DNA from: Fratercula arctica
Lineage: Eukaryota > Chordata > Aves > Charadriiformes > Alcidae
Direction: 5' to 3'
NCBI GenBank assembly: GCA_947846985.1
Contig: CANTUZ010000004.1
Span: forward strand, 3,338,927-3,402,926
Length of the DNA: 64,000 bases
A model generated the notes under the pieces. It was not told the origin of the DNA, did not search any database, and saw only the letters and a program-made list of their open reading frames with translations. Positions 1 through 15,300 of this stretch are shown piece by piece; within the stretch, counting starts at the first letter, position 1, and every line of letters starts with the position of its first letter. A program made the position numbers and the translations under genes.

Positions 1-115
1 CCTTGCTGATCGATTTATAAGAAAAAGGGAACCATGTTATAAAAGAGCAAATTGCTTTTGTACATTCTATTTCACTTCTCAACATTTGGTCACAAACAAG
101 GGCCAGGCAGCTCCA

Positions 116-381
116 CTATCTGTCTTGACGATCAGAATCGGATATCCTGACATCTGATGCAGACAAATCTAATACAGGATTTACAAATCCGGCATATTCC
201 GAGTTGCCGTTATCATCCATTTCAGCGCTAACAAAGTCATTCTCCCACTCCAATCCATTAGAATCGTCAGAGGCAGAAGCTGGATTACTTCCCATCTTCT
301 TGCTGTTAAATTTCAGCGCCGCCCGGAGTATATCTTCTTCTGTTTTGGAGCGTTCTCTCATTGGTATCATTCTGTTCATGC
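116..381 (-). CDS. AP1AR: AP1AR coding exon 10 (C-terminus)
   Basis: Residues 214-301, beginning (G)MNRMIPMRERSKTEED and ending SDRQDR then TAG at 118-116. Contains LEWENDF, the Trp-based acidic motif. Acceptor AATTGCAG. Confidence 0.96.
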
Positions 382-3300
382 CTGCAATTTAAGATACGTT
401 TATGAGAAAGACATAATCTTGAGGGAGTACCTTTATGTTTGTGTTAGATCATGAGAAGAAACTCTGGTAATTTCACTCCTGAGCATCACTGTATTTTTTC
501 TGGTGGTGGTGTTCGTATCAACCCCATAGTTTGCAGACAGTTTTGTCCCAAATGAACACAGCAGCCAGTGATGTTGTTTTACAGCGTTCTAAGACAGACA
601 ACATAGTTAAACAACTCGCTAGCGGTGTTTCTTTTATTTTAATATGTGCAGCCTGCTGCCCTATATGTAAAATGCACGTAAATATTAGATGATTTTGCCA
701 TAGTAGATGATTGTGCCATTTCCAGAAAAGCTAAATGTCTGGGGAATCCCATAATACTCCTGTAACTTACTGACCACAAGACCCTCAACCAGTCAAATGA
801 ACAAGATCATTTTGCATGCAGGTATGCCTGGGAAAGACTGAATCTTGTTCTCACCTGGTTTTCAATAATTATTTAGAAAGATATTACATTAAGCGAACAC
901 ATAAAAGAGGGAGGACAACTCAATCTGTAAAAAAAGCAAAAGAATGCAATTTTCCCCATTTCTTAAGCATGGTGTAGAATACACGGTTCCCAGAACACTG
1001 TTGCTCCACTAATGCTAATTACTCTCAACGTAAAATCCATGGTACGTCAACACGCATGATCCTACTCTAGCTCCAGTTCTTCTAGAATGCTATTAGCTCT
1101 TGCACACACGAGCTAAAAAAAGATGCTAGGATTTCTGGGTAAGTCTGTGAAAGTTAAGTCTTTCAAAACAGGTTTCTGAACCAGATGTTTTCGTGCTCTT
1201 CACAGTGCTAAACAGATTGTCAAAACCTAGTCTATTAAAGCAAACAAAAAAAAAATGCACTATGCATTGGCTAAAAGAAATTCTACCTTATTGTAGGTGA
1301 GCTTTTCAAGAGTCAAGGTCTCAAAGTTTTGGATTAACTTTGAAACAAAGGTAAGAATTTTTGCAGATGTACTAACGAGAACAGAAAAGATCTCTAACAA
1401 ACAGCAGCAGCAATTAGGATAGTGGGGATGCTCACCTGGAATGCAGACCTAAGTTTCCAGTAGAAGTTACAATAGAAATAATTAGGGTTTAAAGAAACAA
1501 CACTTCCCAAAATACTTCACTCGGAGACTCCTGACCAACTTCCACATTTTAAGACAAAGAACAAGCTGTTCCTTCTGCTGCTGGCTCACAAGAGGGCAGC
1601 ATTTCTTCACCGTTAGTTTTGTTGTGAGTTTACAAGTCAGTTCCACAAAATGCAGGAAGAGACATTTACTGAAGGATGCAAATAAATTAATCACTTATTG
1701 GACAATTAACCTATCAAAATAAGCAGTTTTCTAAGTAAAAATCATTTACAGTTTAACCATTACACACTTGAGAGAAATTCCATCAGAATTAAGTTTTAAA
1801 TCACTTTCCCTTTTCGCAATGACAAATTTGCAATCAACATACTCAAAACTCTCAGCATTTTTAACTTGGAAGTTCAGAAAGAAACTGAACAGCAGAATTA
1901 ATACCTTCTTCATCTTCCCACTCTAAATCTAATGAAGTGCTGTCATCATTTCCACTGGTCGATTTTGTTTTGGTCATTAAGTCACAACTGCTCTCTGTGT
2001 TGGGCGTCAGCACTGTAGCATCAGACGAAAGCCCTATATAAAAAAAAAAAGTATTTTTAATTCGTAAACATACTTGAATTTGAGGTTCAGTATGCAAAAC
2101 TAAACTTTCAAAAGAAAGTTTTTATTGGGCTTTGTGGCCTTTAAACCTCAGGAACGTTTGAGCACTTCAAAGAATATACAGTAGCTTTTTAATAGTCAGC
2201 ATCACTAAGATATTACAAGAGGACATTTAGCAATACTAATTAGAACTATAGAGGAATTAAGCTGTCAGCTCGATGTGTGTGAGGCATGCAAAAAAAAAAA
2301 AAAAAAGAGCCCCAAAAACCAGCCTTCCCCTTCCGAAACCCTAAACTACAGGCAGCATTTCCCAAGAATTACCATCAGTCCTCCAGCTTTTTCGTGACTA
2401 TCACACACCATCATCAAAAAAACTTACGGATATACGCTTATAGGCAGCCAAATCCTCTCTTGTGCTTCATTAGAAAAAAATTAACCATTAGTATGGTTTT
2501 AATTATTTTTGCTAAGAAACGACTGAGAAGAGCTATATACACACATTTGTATCTTTAATACACAGTTAAGTTTTACAAGAGAAGTACACTGCATTGATGT
2601 TGCCTCCACAAAGATGGCTGGAAAGCCTCAGTAAAATAAAATCCATGCACAGAACTCATTCACTTACAGAACTGGTTTGCTTTTGAGAACTGGAATAGCT
2701 GTAGCACAAGTTGTATATGCTGTGTTTTTTTGAACGCTTGAAGCATCAGAGATTAGAAAGCAAAGTAAGTTTCTATCAGATTTTTTAATATAAATATATG
2801 TACATAAAAAATATACAAGCATACAGATCTAAATTGTGTTTATCTAGAATAAGAAATAGTATTCTGTGCTCCTCAGTCGCTTAACATTTAAAGACACGCG
2901 TAAGAAAAAGACGACTTACTACTACTTCGAAAAGCTTCATACTGGAATTTTGTATTTCTTAAGAAAGAATCAAGATCATCTTCTGCCACAGAGCTGCAAG
3001 AACAACGCACGTATTGTTTTTAGCTTTATAAACCTCTAAGGATGCCACAGAAGATATGTTAATCCCTCGTTTCTACAATCTGGTTAGTTCCTACTCATGC
3101 CATAAATCCTCAGTTTTCACAGTTCCTTTTCTAACTGTACTTCCCTAAAGGAAATTCCCTCCTATTCCCCCTTCTCTTCAAATCAAAAATACGCGTTTTA
3201 GAGTTTTTTTCTAAACTCAAATACTGTTCCACAGTAAATTTCTTTGGGGTTTGTTTTTTTTTTTTTTGCAGGGTTCCCCACCCACCTCCCAACACCAAAT

Positions 3301-6300
3301 ACACAAGGTGGGAGTGAAGAGAATTAAGTTAATAATATTAATGAACAAACAGGTGGAAGTAGGTTCAATTTTGTATGCATCAGTCTAATAACTACAGTGA
3401 AAATAAGAATGAATGCAATCTACCCTCCAATTCTGCACATTAATGGTAACCTGTTTGTGTTCAATAACTATTCCATACGAAGGAAACTGCAATCAATGAA
3501 AGTAACTCTGACTTAGAAATGCTGCGCATGTGAGGTTTGAGAAATATGTGGATTTTTCTTTTTTTTTGTGAGAGGCGATGAGGAACAGGAGTGAAATCAG
3601 TCATGGTTCTCAATTATCATTAATAAAATTTTATATCTTACCTCTGATATTCTCCATTATTAACAGCATGCGCTCGCTGTGTTATCCTTTGCTGTCTATG
3701 TTGCTATCGAAAGAAGTAAATTGTTGAAAAAGCTGAATGCAATCACTCGGAGTAATATACTCAATAGATTAAGCATTCCTTTAATTGTGACATTAGAAGG
3801 AGTATTGTCTTGGTCCTTGGAGCGGCCTAAGTACAACTCGGGAAAAGACTGACCTTCATTCAAATAAAGATCAAATTTTATAATACTGAAGGGAACGTGA
3901 CATGCAAGTAGTATTGTTTTCATCTCAGAAATCTCTCAATTTAAAAGAAGGTATCAAAATTTTAACCTATTTCATACACCAAAAAAGGAAAAGTGCATCT
4001 ATTCGTCTGGAAACACGTGAACACCATTCACGATGGCATCTGTCCTCTTCTCTATTGTCTTCTTTTCTTAAGCCCCTGGTATTTTCAGCACACAGCTAAC
4101 CCCTGGGTTACACTTGATTTGTTTTGCTCTGTGCGCGAGAACAGTCAGCCTACCACCTAAAAAGAAAGATTTCCTACAAGCCCTTCTATCCCTGTACAAA
4201 GCAGTACTGCTACCTCCTTTGGATGTCTGTATCAGCACTAAGTGCTTCATTTATATTAATAAAAGCTTTGTTGCTTTGCTAGGCCAAAACTATTAATACC
4301 TCTACACCCTTGAGATAGAAGAGTCTTTCTTGGTATCACTAGGCAAAACCAGAATGAAAAATGCAAGACAAGCCATAAATGCATTTATATTTTAGTTTTA
4401 AGAGGAACGACAGATGTCATGGACGTAGGGTTCTGCTTAAGTTTTAGGGTTTAAACAACCTAAGTTGTCTCGAGTTTCTTTTCCCTGCCTTGAAAAAAAA
4501 AAAAAGAGCATAAAAACTAGGCACATCAACTATGTGATTAGAGGTAAATCAGTTATGAAGCAGTAATTGTTCACTAATTATAACAAAGATTAAGATAAAA
4601 ATAAACAAGCTAGTCTTACAGACAAGTCTAATCTATCTAGCTACTGTATTTTCTGAAAAATCTATTCTCAGCCTTAAAAGATCTATCCCTGCAAAAGAAA
4701 AGCAGGGGTAAATAAACCAGAATTTTTCATGTCAAGTTTAACTTCTAAGAATTGCTCTTCACTGGGTAAATAGTCTTGTGTGATAAGTGCATTGGATCAG
4801 CTAGTATTTTTCAGTCCCAAAGGATGATGGATTTGTTCGCTTTGGCATGCTTTACATCTCGGGTATTTAATAAAGTATCAGAACAGGCAGATTGAAACCA
4901 GTAAGGAAATGGGAAGTGTAAAAGAAGTAACGATATCACATAATGTTGGTTATAGGTGAGAAGACTGAAGTATGCAGGGAGAAAGACACAAGAATTCGGC
5001 ACCAACATAGTTAACAAGTCTGTAAAAGTCAATTACTGACATATGCAAAAACTGTCTTTTAAGATTCATATACCCACATAATATCCAATTTAAATTATCT
5101 ACCCATTTTGTCAGGTCACATACAAATATCTAGCACTGTATGTTCCAGGACATATTAAAATTCTCCGCTGTTCCAAACCCTGACATTTAGTAGGGCAACA
5201 TCAGCAAGCCAAATTAAGTTTTAAAAGGATGCCATACATCCAATGAAAAACCTATTTTCTCACTGAGAAGACTTCTGCCCACAAACAGCAAAGAGATGAG
5301 TTACGTATTCAAAAATGGCTTCTACATTATTTAGAAAGGTTAAATGCTTGATGCATATCTACACAAAAACGCTTCCTTAGAGATCCTTATAATCCCTATG
5401 GGTTTTGGGGGGGTGGTTGTTTGTAAAGGAGATAAGTGGTACTAATTTCCAGAGGAGGAAATTAAAATCTCTATAATGCATTCTATCTTAGGTCCTGACT
5501 AAAAGAGGTGCATATTAAAAATACTGAAAGACAAGAAAAGTATAATTTCTTGCACAGAACTTCTACAAAAAACAGTTGAAGCCATAAAACAATCCACTTT
5601 GGCTGACTTTATATAGACCAAAAGTGCAAAAAAAAAAAAAAGGGAGGCATAAAAAGGTCAAAGAATTAACCTTTCCATACCAAATGACAAGAGGATAGAA
5701 AGAGAAATGTGAAATGAGACCTATGTTTAGCAGCATAAATATTAGATGAACACTCAGTCATCGCTACCAGTCTGGAAATAGCAATTTTCAATTCACTGTC
5801 TTTTGAATATAGACATTACTGTAGTTTCAGACTTTTCCATTAGTCTAAAACTGTACTGTTGAAAACTTAATTCTAATTCAACACATACCTAGTGGACTGT
5901 TTCCTCAAAAACACTACAAAACTGGAGCCATATACATTACAGACAAACAGACAGCAAAAAGTGAAAATGTTCTTTTTAACATACACATTTCTGGCAACCT
6001 GCAATTTCTTCGAGAACACATACTTTAATAGCTTATTAAGATGGCAAAGATATTAAACGCAGTGATAATATGTAACTCTTTGAACTGCAACATGAAAACC
6101 ATCGGTAATAAATGCTATCAGGATACAGAACAGCATCTGTTTTCAAGAGAGCAGGAAAACATAACGTGGCTTTTGTTTTGCTTGACCAAGCTCCAAAAGC
6201 TAAGGCACCAGCCATCTGAAAGTAGGCACAGACATATTAAATAAATAAAGACTACTGTTAAGTCATTACTGGACTTTGGCTATTACACATAGAAACCACG

Positions 6301-9300
6301 AGATGATAGAACAATTCAGGTTGGAAGGGACCTCAGGAGGTCATCTATAGTCCAACCTCAGGCTCAAAGCAGGGTTAACAGTAAATTCAGACAACTTGGA
6401 AACACGTGTCTTCACATTAACACAAACCACAGAGATAAGGAACAATTAAATGCACAGATACATAAAGTATATTTTACAGGTCTAAAGGATGCCATAATGC
6501 GTGCTTAATTTCAGGGGTTTTTACTAGAAAACCATCACAGGTCACTTTACACAGATCAGTATCTTCTATATAATATAAGGAGTCCATTAAGCTAATTATA
6601 GATTAAAATCATACATCTCTCATTCAAAATCTATACTCAGCGTCATAAGCTGTTTCAAACAATTCTGATCGTTTTCAGCTGTTCCAGTCAGCCGTACTTC
6701 CAAATCGTGTATTTCTTTCTCTACTTGAATTTACAAGCCAAAGCAATTTCCTCATTATGTTTCCTGAGATGTAAAGGATATTAAGAAAGTCTGCACACAA
6801 AGAAACAGAACAGAAGCTCTGATATATATTGGGGTCTTTTTCCCCTCACCTCCAAGAGCTTTTTCTGCTTTGCTGCCCTGGCTGCTTCACGTTGTGCAGC
6901 ATATAAAGCCTCCTCTTCTAGTCTTAACTTCTCCTCTTGTAAGGCTAACTGTATATGAACAAAATAGTAATGGTTAACAAAAGCAGAACCTATCTATCTT
7001 CCTATGAATAAAGCCATAATTTCAGTAAAACAAAAGAAGAGCTACTAGAAAATAAAAATAAAATAAAATTGGCTATAGCTAAAACATTTTTTCTTCATTA
7101 ACTGAATCTAACAGCTTCCCCCCCCCCCCAAACATCCCAAGAAATGTAGCTAACTAAACATTAGCCTACTGAATAAACATCATTACTAGTGAATTGCTGT
7201 AAATGCATGTTGTATTATATTATGAATTGTATTTTATTATGCACTGCGAAAGACTTAAGTCCTTTCAGTTGCTTATTTCATTGGTACTTTATTAAAATTC
7301 ATTCTCAATTCCTATGTCGTGTTCCACATTATATTCCATTAATTGCTGCAACATACTAAAACAGAATGACAAATTACACATTTTTTCCTCCTTAAGAAAA
7401 GCTCTGGAAAAAACTGAGCACAAGAAAAGTTGCCTTTCATTTTGCCTTTCATTTAAAAAATAAAACATCACCAAACCAAAACCAACTGATTAACGAAACC
7501 CAATTGTTTCGTTCACGCAAATGGAATCTCCTTGTGTTCATGGTTGATCTTAACTACTTCAAAAGAAACGCTATCCACACCATACTAGTCATCGTAACTG
7601 CTTACCTCTGACTGAAGTTTGATATCAACAACTCTTTGCTTTTCAGCAATGGAGTCATAATGTCTGTCTTTCAAGTCAGCAATTTCTTCCTCTGTCAGAG
7701 GTCTAAAAGCACGGGAGAAACACAAAAAGACTCCATCTATTATTTACGCATGAGAACCCTAAGTTGCACTTAAACATATCCACATAGTCTTCCTCAACTG
7801 GTCCTGTAATGCAAATTCAAAAAGCTGTGCTTTTGGCCTGCTCCTCCTGAGAACACAGTTACGAAGTTCCCATTTACACAGGACGATGCTCTCTTGCCTT
7901 ACTCTTACAAAGCATTTTTTGTATCTTTATAGAAAGCATATTTTCAAAACATTGTTTACTACTAGAACTACTGGAATAGTACGGTTAGTATCATTGTGGT
8001 GTAAATATCACTTTTTTTCTTACTTGTTTTGGCCCCCTAATTGTAAATTATTCTCCTTTCAGCTGTTGCCTGCTTTATGTCTACTTTTATGTATCTAACA
8101 AAAAAGACCTCAAAAGCATTATTATAATTATAAGGTTTGCTATATCGCTTCTTTGGGACCACTGACAGGGAACAGCATTTTGGAAACAATCAAACTTAAA
8201 TAATACAAAATGCCTAGAATTAGACAACCAAAGCACACACTTGGGCACCTTCTTATGTTTCCTATAGAGCCGTCGTCTAAGTTTCTACTGCCTATGTAAA
8301 TATTAGCACTAACACCTGTGTAACTTTAAATGCAGACCCTGGGAACAAGAATAAAGATTCTCTTTGCAACATACTGTTTTAACTGTCTTGTATAGTTTTT
8401 CCATGGTGCATCATCATCTAAGCTGTTTTAACATGGTTAAGCATTAAGGTTAGCTTGACATGTATTCTTTCCATGTATCTGACAACTAAAAAGATAGAAA
8501 GGGTGACAGAAACTCTGAAAAATGTCATAGTCACAATGGGAGAGCAGAGGGAAGGAGAGGTCCTTAATCTCAAAGTCCTACCTGTGACTGCTTCCTGGGC
8601 TTTCCCCCTGTTAAAAAAGAAATAAAAATAAATGTCTGACTTTGAGAATCCCATCAATCGATCAACTTTAATTGGGGAAAAAAAACAATACTACACCATA
8701 GTTTCTCCCATATATTGGTTGTACAGTTTGGGCGGGGGGGGGGAGGGGAGGTAATCTCCTGGTTTAATTCGGAATCTTGTTACGGAATCAACTGAAGTGG
8801 CTGATTAAAACAATAAGTACTTCCAACTGAAAATAAATATTCCAGTGGTATATTTGAGGAACCAAACTATCAGTCCTCATGTTTTTAAATACAGGGCAGG
8901 GTATTGAAAAAGCGGTGTGTGTCCCACCCATTATCAAGCTCTATTAAATTCGTAAGAGTGAAGTTTTAAGGCCAACTTCTATTTTTCTGAAGTACCGTTC
9001 AGACAGTTTACCCATAACTGTAAAGACAGAGCACTACCAAAACCTTCCTTCGCAAAGCAACCCAGGGCCATGGATGTTCTCAGATAGAGAGCATTTGCTG
9101 AGTCTTATACAAGAGTTACACCAGAAGCAAGTTCTCCTTCAAGGCTTCCCCCACTTTTTCTTATCTTCTTTCTGCCTTCCTATTGTCCAGTGCTCTCTTC
9201 CTGAACGGGTTACTACCCATACTCCTCCCAACCAGTCTTCTCTTCTCTTAGGTCTTCATCTCTCCCAAAGCGTTAAAAATTCATTCCTACTGCAAGTAAA

Positions 9301-12300
9301 ACTCAAAGTCAAAAAACCCTGCAATTTAAGTCTACAACATAGCATGAAGTGGGAGGAAGATACAGATCTTGGAACCATTTTTAAGGGCCATACTAGCGGG
9401 TTTCACATTACGATCCAGGTACCTACCTCATCGCTTTCCACTAGGTTCTCAAACTGCAGGGAAAAAGAAGTAAATGATCTTTACAATTCAATAGAACAAG
9501 TCATTAAACACATACAGTAAATATGATTATATATTTAATTTGTATTGTAAAAACACTACTCCATCAATAACAGTGGGACTGTAATACCATTTGCAGAAGC
9601 CCCTACTTTCAGAGAAAGTATTACTTTTGGAGTGGGACCTCTCTTCTTACCAGTGTTTCTTTTCCTAAATGATACATTCTCCTAAAAGGAGAAGAATTAG
9701 CACTAAAAAACATTCATGTACTTCGCTACGACTTATGTGAGGGCCCTGACAAAAATGAAGTCTCATTAGCTTGTAAGATGGCTGATAATTCTGTGTAACT
9801 GAAGCATTATGATCCAAGCAGTAGGAATGGTATGGCTCTGACATACACCAAAGCACCCACTCAATTTAAAAATGTACAAGATATAAGGGGTATAGTGCAT
9901 GTAACCTCTACCTTGCGTGGCAACTGTGATGCTTACCAAAAAGTATTTGAAGACGCATTTAATTTACAGAAAACAGAGTTAGTTTCTACCCAGAATTCTA
10001 AAAACAAACCAGCAACAACCACCCCCCTCCCAGCTTTGCACGTAAGAAACAAAGTCAATAAAGGCACTGTAACGATTAATGATAGCAAACCAAAAAAAGC
10101 TGGAACCGGGCAAGAACACACAAACTCATCCATCAGAAGTTCAAATATCACGTAAAAACAAGGCAAATAGAAATTCTCCACACTATTCTCAGTAGAGTGA
10201 TCCCACCTGTAGTCATACATCAAACATAGAGGCCAGTACCTACAGCAAGGCTCCTTATTGACCTGTATACTGACTAAATGCTGTAAGCAGACTATGCATA
10301 ACTATTTGGGAGGAAGACAGAACCTTCTTTTCCCCGTCATATTTCTGCTGCAGGAACACTCTCTCACAACTGGAAGTTGCATACTAAAACAGATTTCCCC
10401 CACCACATACCTTGGTCCCTTTTCTTGAAAGCCAAAGCAGTGATTACAGTTATTAATGTTATTCTCAGTAACGGGGGCAATCTGAAAGGTCTAGGACTTT
10501 TAGACCATGAGGAACACTCAGAAAAAGTAAACCAGGTTATTCTGAGAATCTCAACCTACACAAATTAACCTCACACTACCCTTGGCAAAAAGGGTGCTAT
10601 TTGGTGGCCAAGGACCTCTAGTAGTGAACACAAAGTGGACTACAAGTGCAACTAACTATAAAGTAACCTCATCAGACGCCAGCTTTTTCTAGAATCAGAT
10701 TAATGATCCTGCAATCAAGAACGTAATATCCTGCACTTACACAAGCACAAAAGAAAAATCACTCAACACAGCAGCGATGAAAGATGCAATTAGGCAGATT
10801 TTAGAATGCTCTGGTGCTGAGTATCAGATCACAACAGATACTTCTCTTCTTTCCAGATGACAGATTAAAATGATTTGATGTATCAATGTTCTGAGGTGCT
10901 AAAAGAATCTTGCCACCCATTGCAGCATCAATTTGGTCTGGAATAATCCAGAATATTTCAGTGTGCACAAACAGCAAAAAGCGTTAAAGGCATTGCTAGA
11001 ATTCAGCTTTTTACACTTTTTTTTTTTTTAATCACTAGAAATATAAACTCTTACCTCTATAGTGAAGTGTTCTCCTGTTGAACATGTTCTAAAATACTTT
11101 GATCTGGAAAAATAAGTCTACAGTTACACTACAGAATAGTCTTCAATTCACAGCAGAAGGAAATCAAGCCCAATATTTTCAAAGAGCTTTTGAAATATGT
11201 TAAGTACGTAGAAAGTAAACATAAAATCCTCACGTATTAAGCACATTTACACATGCCAAACTCTGCATGGCTACCAGAATGGAAGGAGGCAAACGCATGT
11301 AAACATTTTTTATAGAATTGGAGAAAAGACAAACACCCTCAAGTGAGAAGAAATCAATTATGAGGATGCTGGACTTGACATTTACAGACATTTAGCTTGT
11401 TCTGCAATACACTCCTTCAATACATTTTTCTCAAAAATCATAATTGCAGGCAATTTCTGAAAACACTGTTGCTCTTCATGGCACTTAACTGTTTACTAGC
11501 ATAGCACCTTGTACAACGTCAATGTTAAACAACACAGTTTATTTTGACAGCTTGGCACAGCTAGAAGGTTAAACTTCAGAGAAAAATGTCTACAAAGAGG
11601 TCAAGACAATACCTTTCAAGTACAAAAAAAATTATTCAGTCTCTGTAATTTTATACAGGGAATCAGTCTCCTCCTTGATTCTTGGACTATCCTAACACTG
11701 TCCTCTATAAAAAACAATAGAGTATTAAGTTACCTGAATACATTTTTACCCAGTGAAAGAGGTTTGGCTACCATCCAAGAGAACCTTCTAATGTACAGAG
11801 GTGCTTCAGTACAACATCCGTCTCATCAAACTATTTTAAAAACCAGAGTTTCCAGTCTGCAAGTGCTGACTGATACCAGGAATAAACCCAGGGCCTCAGG
11901 CATTTCTATACCTGTACAAAAGATCATTCTGTACTTACAACCAACACCTATGTCCACTATACTAAAAGCAACACACCAGCCAAAGCTTGAATTATTTGAA
12001 TCATGTCATTTCATCTCCGTATTTTTCTTTGGAAGACAGGTAGGGCACATCTCCCCTGGCAATTTGCTGTGCAACCCACTTGACTGTAGAGTCCTGGTCA
12101 GCCTTCCCTTCTGTCCCATACTGTGCCTCACAGGGCATAGCTGCCCCTAAAGAACTGCTTCCAGGTGATTCGCTGCAATTAAACCAGAGGTGAAAGGCCA
12201 CTTTAATTCATGCGTTACGTCGCAAGCACAATTAGGACACATGGCATGAAAACTTCAAGTAATTTCACTGCTACCCCTCCGTGTCACATTTTGGTGTGCA

Positions 12301-15300
12301 GCAACCCAATACTATTAAGACTAATGAAACTATTACAGGAAGTTGTTTCAGGATTATCTATGCTGTTAACAAAAGCATGATTCCAGTTGACAGCATCAGG
12401 CAGTAACTAAATTACGCTAAACTTTAGAAAGACACAAACTGCAAGAATTGAACACTGAGCCTACAGAAAACTAAGACAACGCAGTGCAAACTTACTAAAT
12501 GTAATTACAAATAGACCAACAGCAATGACGCTTCAAGGGAGATCTACGCTTTCTGCTACCTGCTGAACAGGGCCTCGAAAACACAAGACCTAATTCTGTG
12601 GCAGAGTTTGAACCCTTAAATCCTAGAGCAGCTATGGAAGATTGAGGTCATGAGGGACAGCAATGGAAGATCCAGCAACTTCACCCCCCGTACATAACAA
12701 CTTCAATTGAAATGAAATAGTAACCCATTAAAATGCTTATGGGTTTTATTATTCTCCTTTAAGCTCTACTGCGTCATTATTTTCTAAAACAGACTTGAGA
12801 AAAGTTTAATAAGTAGTAGAGAAAACAATTCAGTTAATTGGCCACAGGACCTACCTGCCAGATCAACCTTCAAAGATCTAAAGCTATTGCAGACAAACTT
12901 TTCAGCACTCCATACATATACATGCTGTATTCTCCTTTTATGCAAAGTCACGTTATCATCTTGTATTTAAAAAAAAAAAAAAAACAAACACACAACTTAT
13001 ACAGATTATGTGTGGAAAAGAGCCACTAAAAAAGAACATTTAATCTATTAAAACCAAGGCATGAGTTAAAATTACTTTTGTAATTTTGTTATTACTTTTT
13101 GTACTTGTGAGTAAAATAATCCCAATTAACTTGATAAACTACGGTACACTGTTAAAGAAGTAGACAAATCTGCATAATTTAGTAGCAATCTAAGAAAATT
13201 TATGACACAGTTTTGTTTCTAATACAATTCCCTGCCCCTCCCACCACACAAGAGGAGGAAAATACCTAAACTGCTCAACACTCCAAAACTGTTCTGTACA
13301 CTACCAGCACACCCAGAAAATGAAGATGACGAGACATGTGGCAGCTACTTGGTGACCTTTTTTTCATAAACTGATCCCCGTATACAATACTCCTGGTTCA
13401 GGCCTCAAAATCCAATTCATATTTGCCATTCTAAAACCCAAGCAAGCAGTATACCAGTAGTTACATGAAAGGCACCAAAGCACACAATGAAGTCTGGCGA
13501 CCAACGCAGTAACTTCAGCAACCGTCTGCTGAAAACCAATGGGAGACTATGAGACAGTGGGGCAGGAAGCTAACAAATGAAGCTTCATAAAGCAAAACAT
13601 GCACCAAAATCAAGTACTAGAACAGATGACCCTCCGAACACCAGTGAACAGACAAAAGGGTAACAGAGTATTGCAAACATACAAGGGAAAAAAGAATACA
13701 AGGGGAAAAAAAAAAAAAACACAACAACATATAGGCAATAGTCACTTTAGACAAGAGGACGAGATAACCGTGTATATAGAATTTGCTGTTATAGCAAAGC
13801 CAATCTTGTGCCGATTTGGACTCCGTCCCCTACCCAGTGCTCATAAGTCAGTTAATAAGCCAGTTAAAAGCAGTCAGGGAGAAAAATAAAAGACCAAAGA
13901 GACCCCACAACCAAAGCAATAATTTAAAGGGTAAGTACACCTTGCCAGAAACTTATTGTCACTGCGCCTGACTGCTAAAAGGGAGTATTAGCCTATGAGA
14001 GGAGGCTCAGCAAAAAACACATGTGATCAAGTATTACCTGCTTTTCTAAGAGTATAGCACAAGAAACGGATACTTAAGCGCCAGCTGTTGAGGCATTTCA
14101 GATGTGCTCATACCCTCTGCTAGTGAGTACTAAGAATACAAGCAGGTATCCTCCACATACACACTGTCCTGGTCTTTCACCCATTTCTCTGAAAAGTATT
14201 CCTAAAAGGTCTTCAGGACAAGCAGAACATCAGACTCGCCTGCTAGAGCTGATGTGAAATAAGAGGTCATGAGTTTGCAACACATAAAATGCTCAGCGTA
14301 ACTGCCTACAAAAACAATGGTAATACGTCAATCAAAAATAAGTGATACATCAGTATCAAATACTGGTAAATGTACAGAAGAAAACCAAGTTCTTGTACAG
14401 GCAATGTATCCTTCCCCTGTTTGTACACAGCTTTTCCATGAACTGGTTGTTGCAGAACAAAACACAGATTACATGTTTACGAGATATATGAAAGTTTATT
14501 CGGACTGCTCCTGATCTTCTGTAATAGTCACCCTTTATCTCAACTCAGTCTCAGCCTCTGACTCACAGAGAACACACATATTCCAGAAAATATGGGTTTT
14601 TTCCACCTTTGCACAAACACAGCGGCCTGCACAGATTTTGGCAACTGACCTGAAAAAACCTTTCTAAGCTGCCACTTCTGGAAAAAACAACCCTGGAACA
14701 GGGCTAAGGACTGTTCCCACAGTTACCTTAAGCCACCCCTGGACGTGTATGACCATCAACCGTGCAAACTGCACAAAGCCGAGCAACCTTTGGATGGCAT
14801 TTCATCAGCTCCAGCTATCAAGGCAGATGCTACACAGGCATTTGCTTCCTCTCTCCCCTCTTCGATCTACCCACGCTGGTCGGGGAGAAGGGGACAGCCT
14901 GCGGCTCAGCTGTACCCACACCCTGCATAAGGCGACATGCATCCACCTCAGCTCCCCCCCGCACCCTACCTCAGCCCCTCCCAGGCCTGCCTCGCCTCAG
15001 CTCAGGTCCCCCCTGGCCCGCCTCGCCTCGCCTCAGCTCCCCCCCGGACCCCACCTCAGCCCCCCGGGCCTGCCTCGCCTCAGCTCCCCCCGGACCCCAC
15101 CTCAGCCCGCAGGCCCGCCTCGCCTCAGCTCCCCCCCGAACCCCACTTCAGCCCCCCGGGCCTGCCTGCCTCACCTCAGCTCAGCCCCCCGGCTCGCCTC
15201 GCCTCAGCTGCCCCCCCGGACCCGCTTCGCCTCAGCTCACCTGCCCCGGACCCCACCTCAGTCCCCCGGCCCGCCTCGCCTCAGCTCCCCCCCGGACCCC

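Noticed and set aside
9074..9520. 148-codon plus-strand frame
   Set aside because: It runs antisense across AP1AR microexon 3, has no recognisable features, and sits in intronic DNA.
9832..10155. 107-codon plus-strand frame
   Set aside because: Intronic in AP1AR, antisense, no family signature or splice support.
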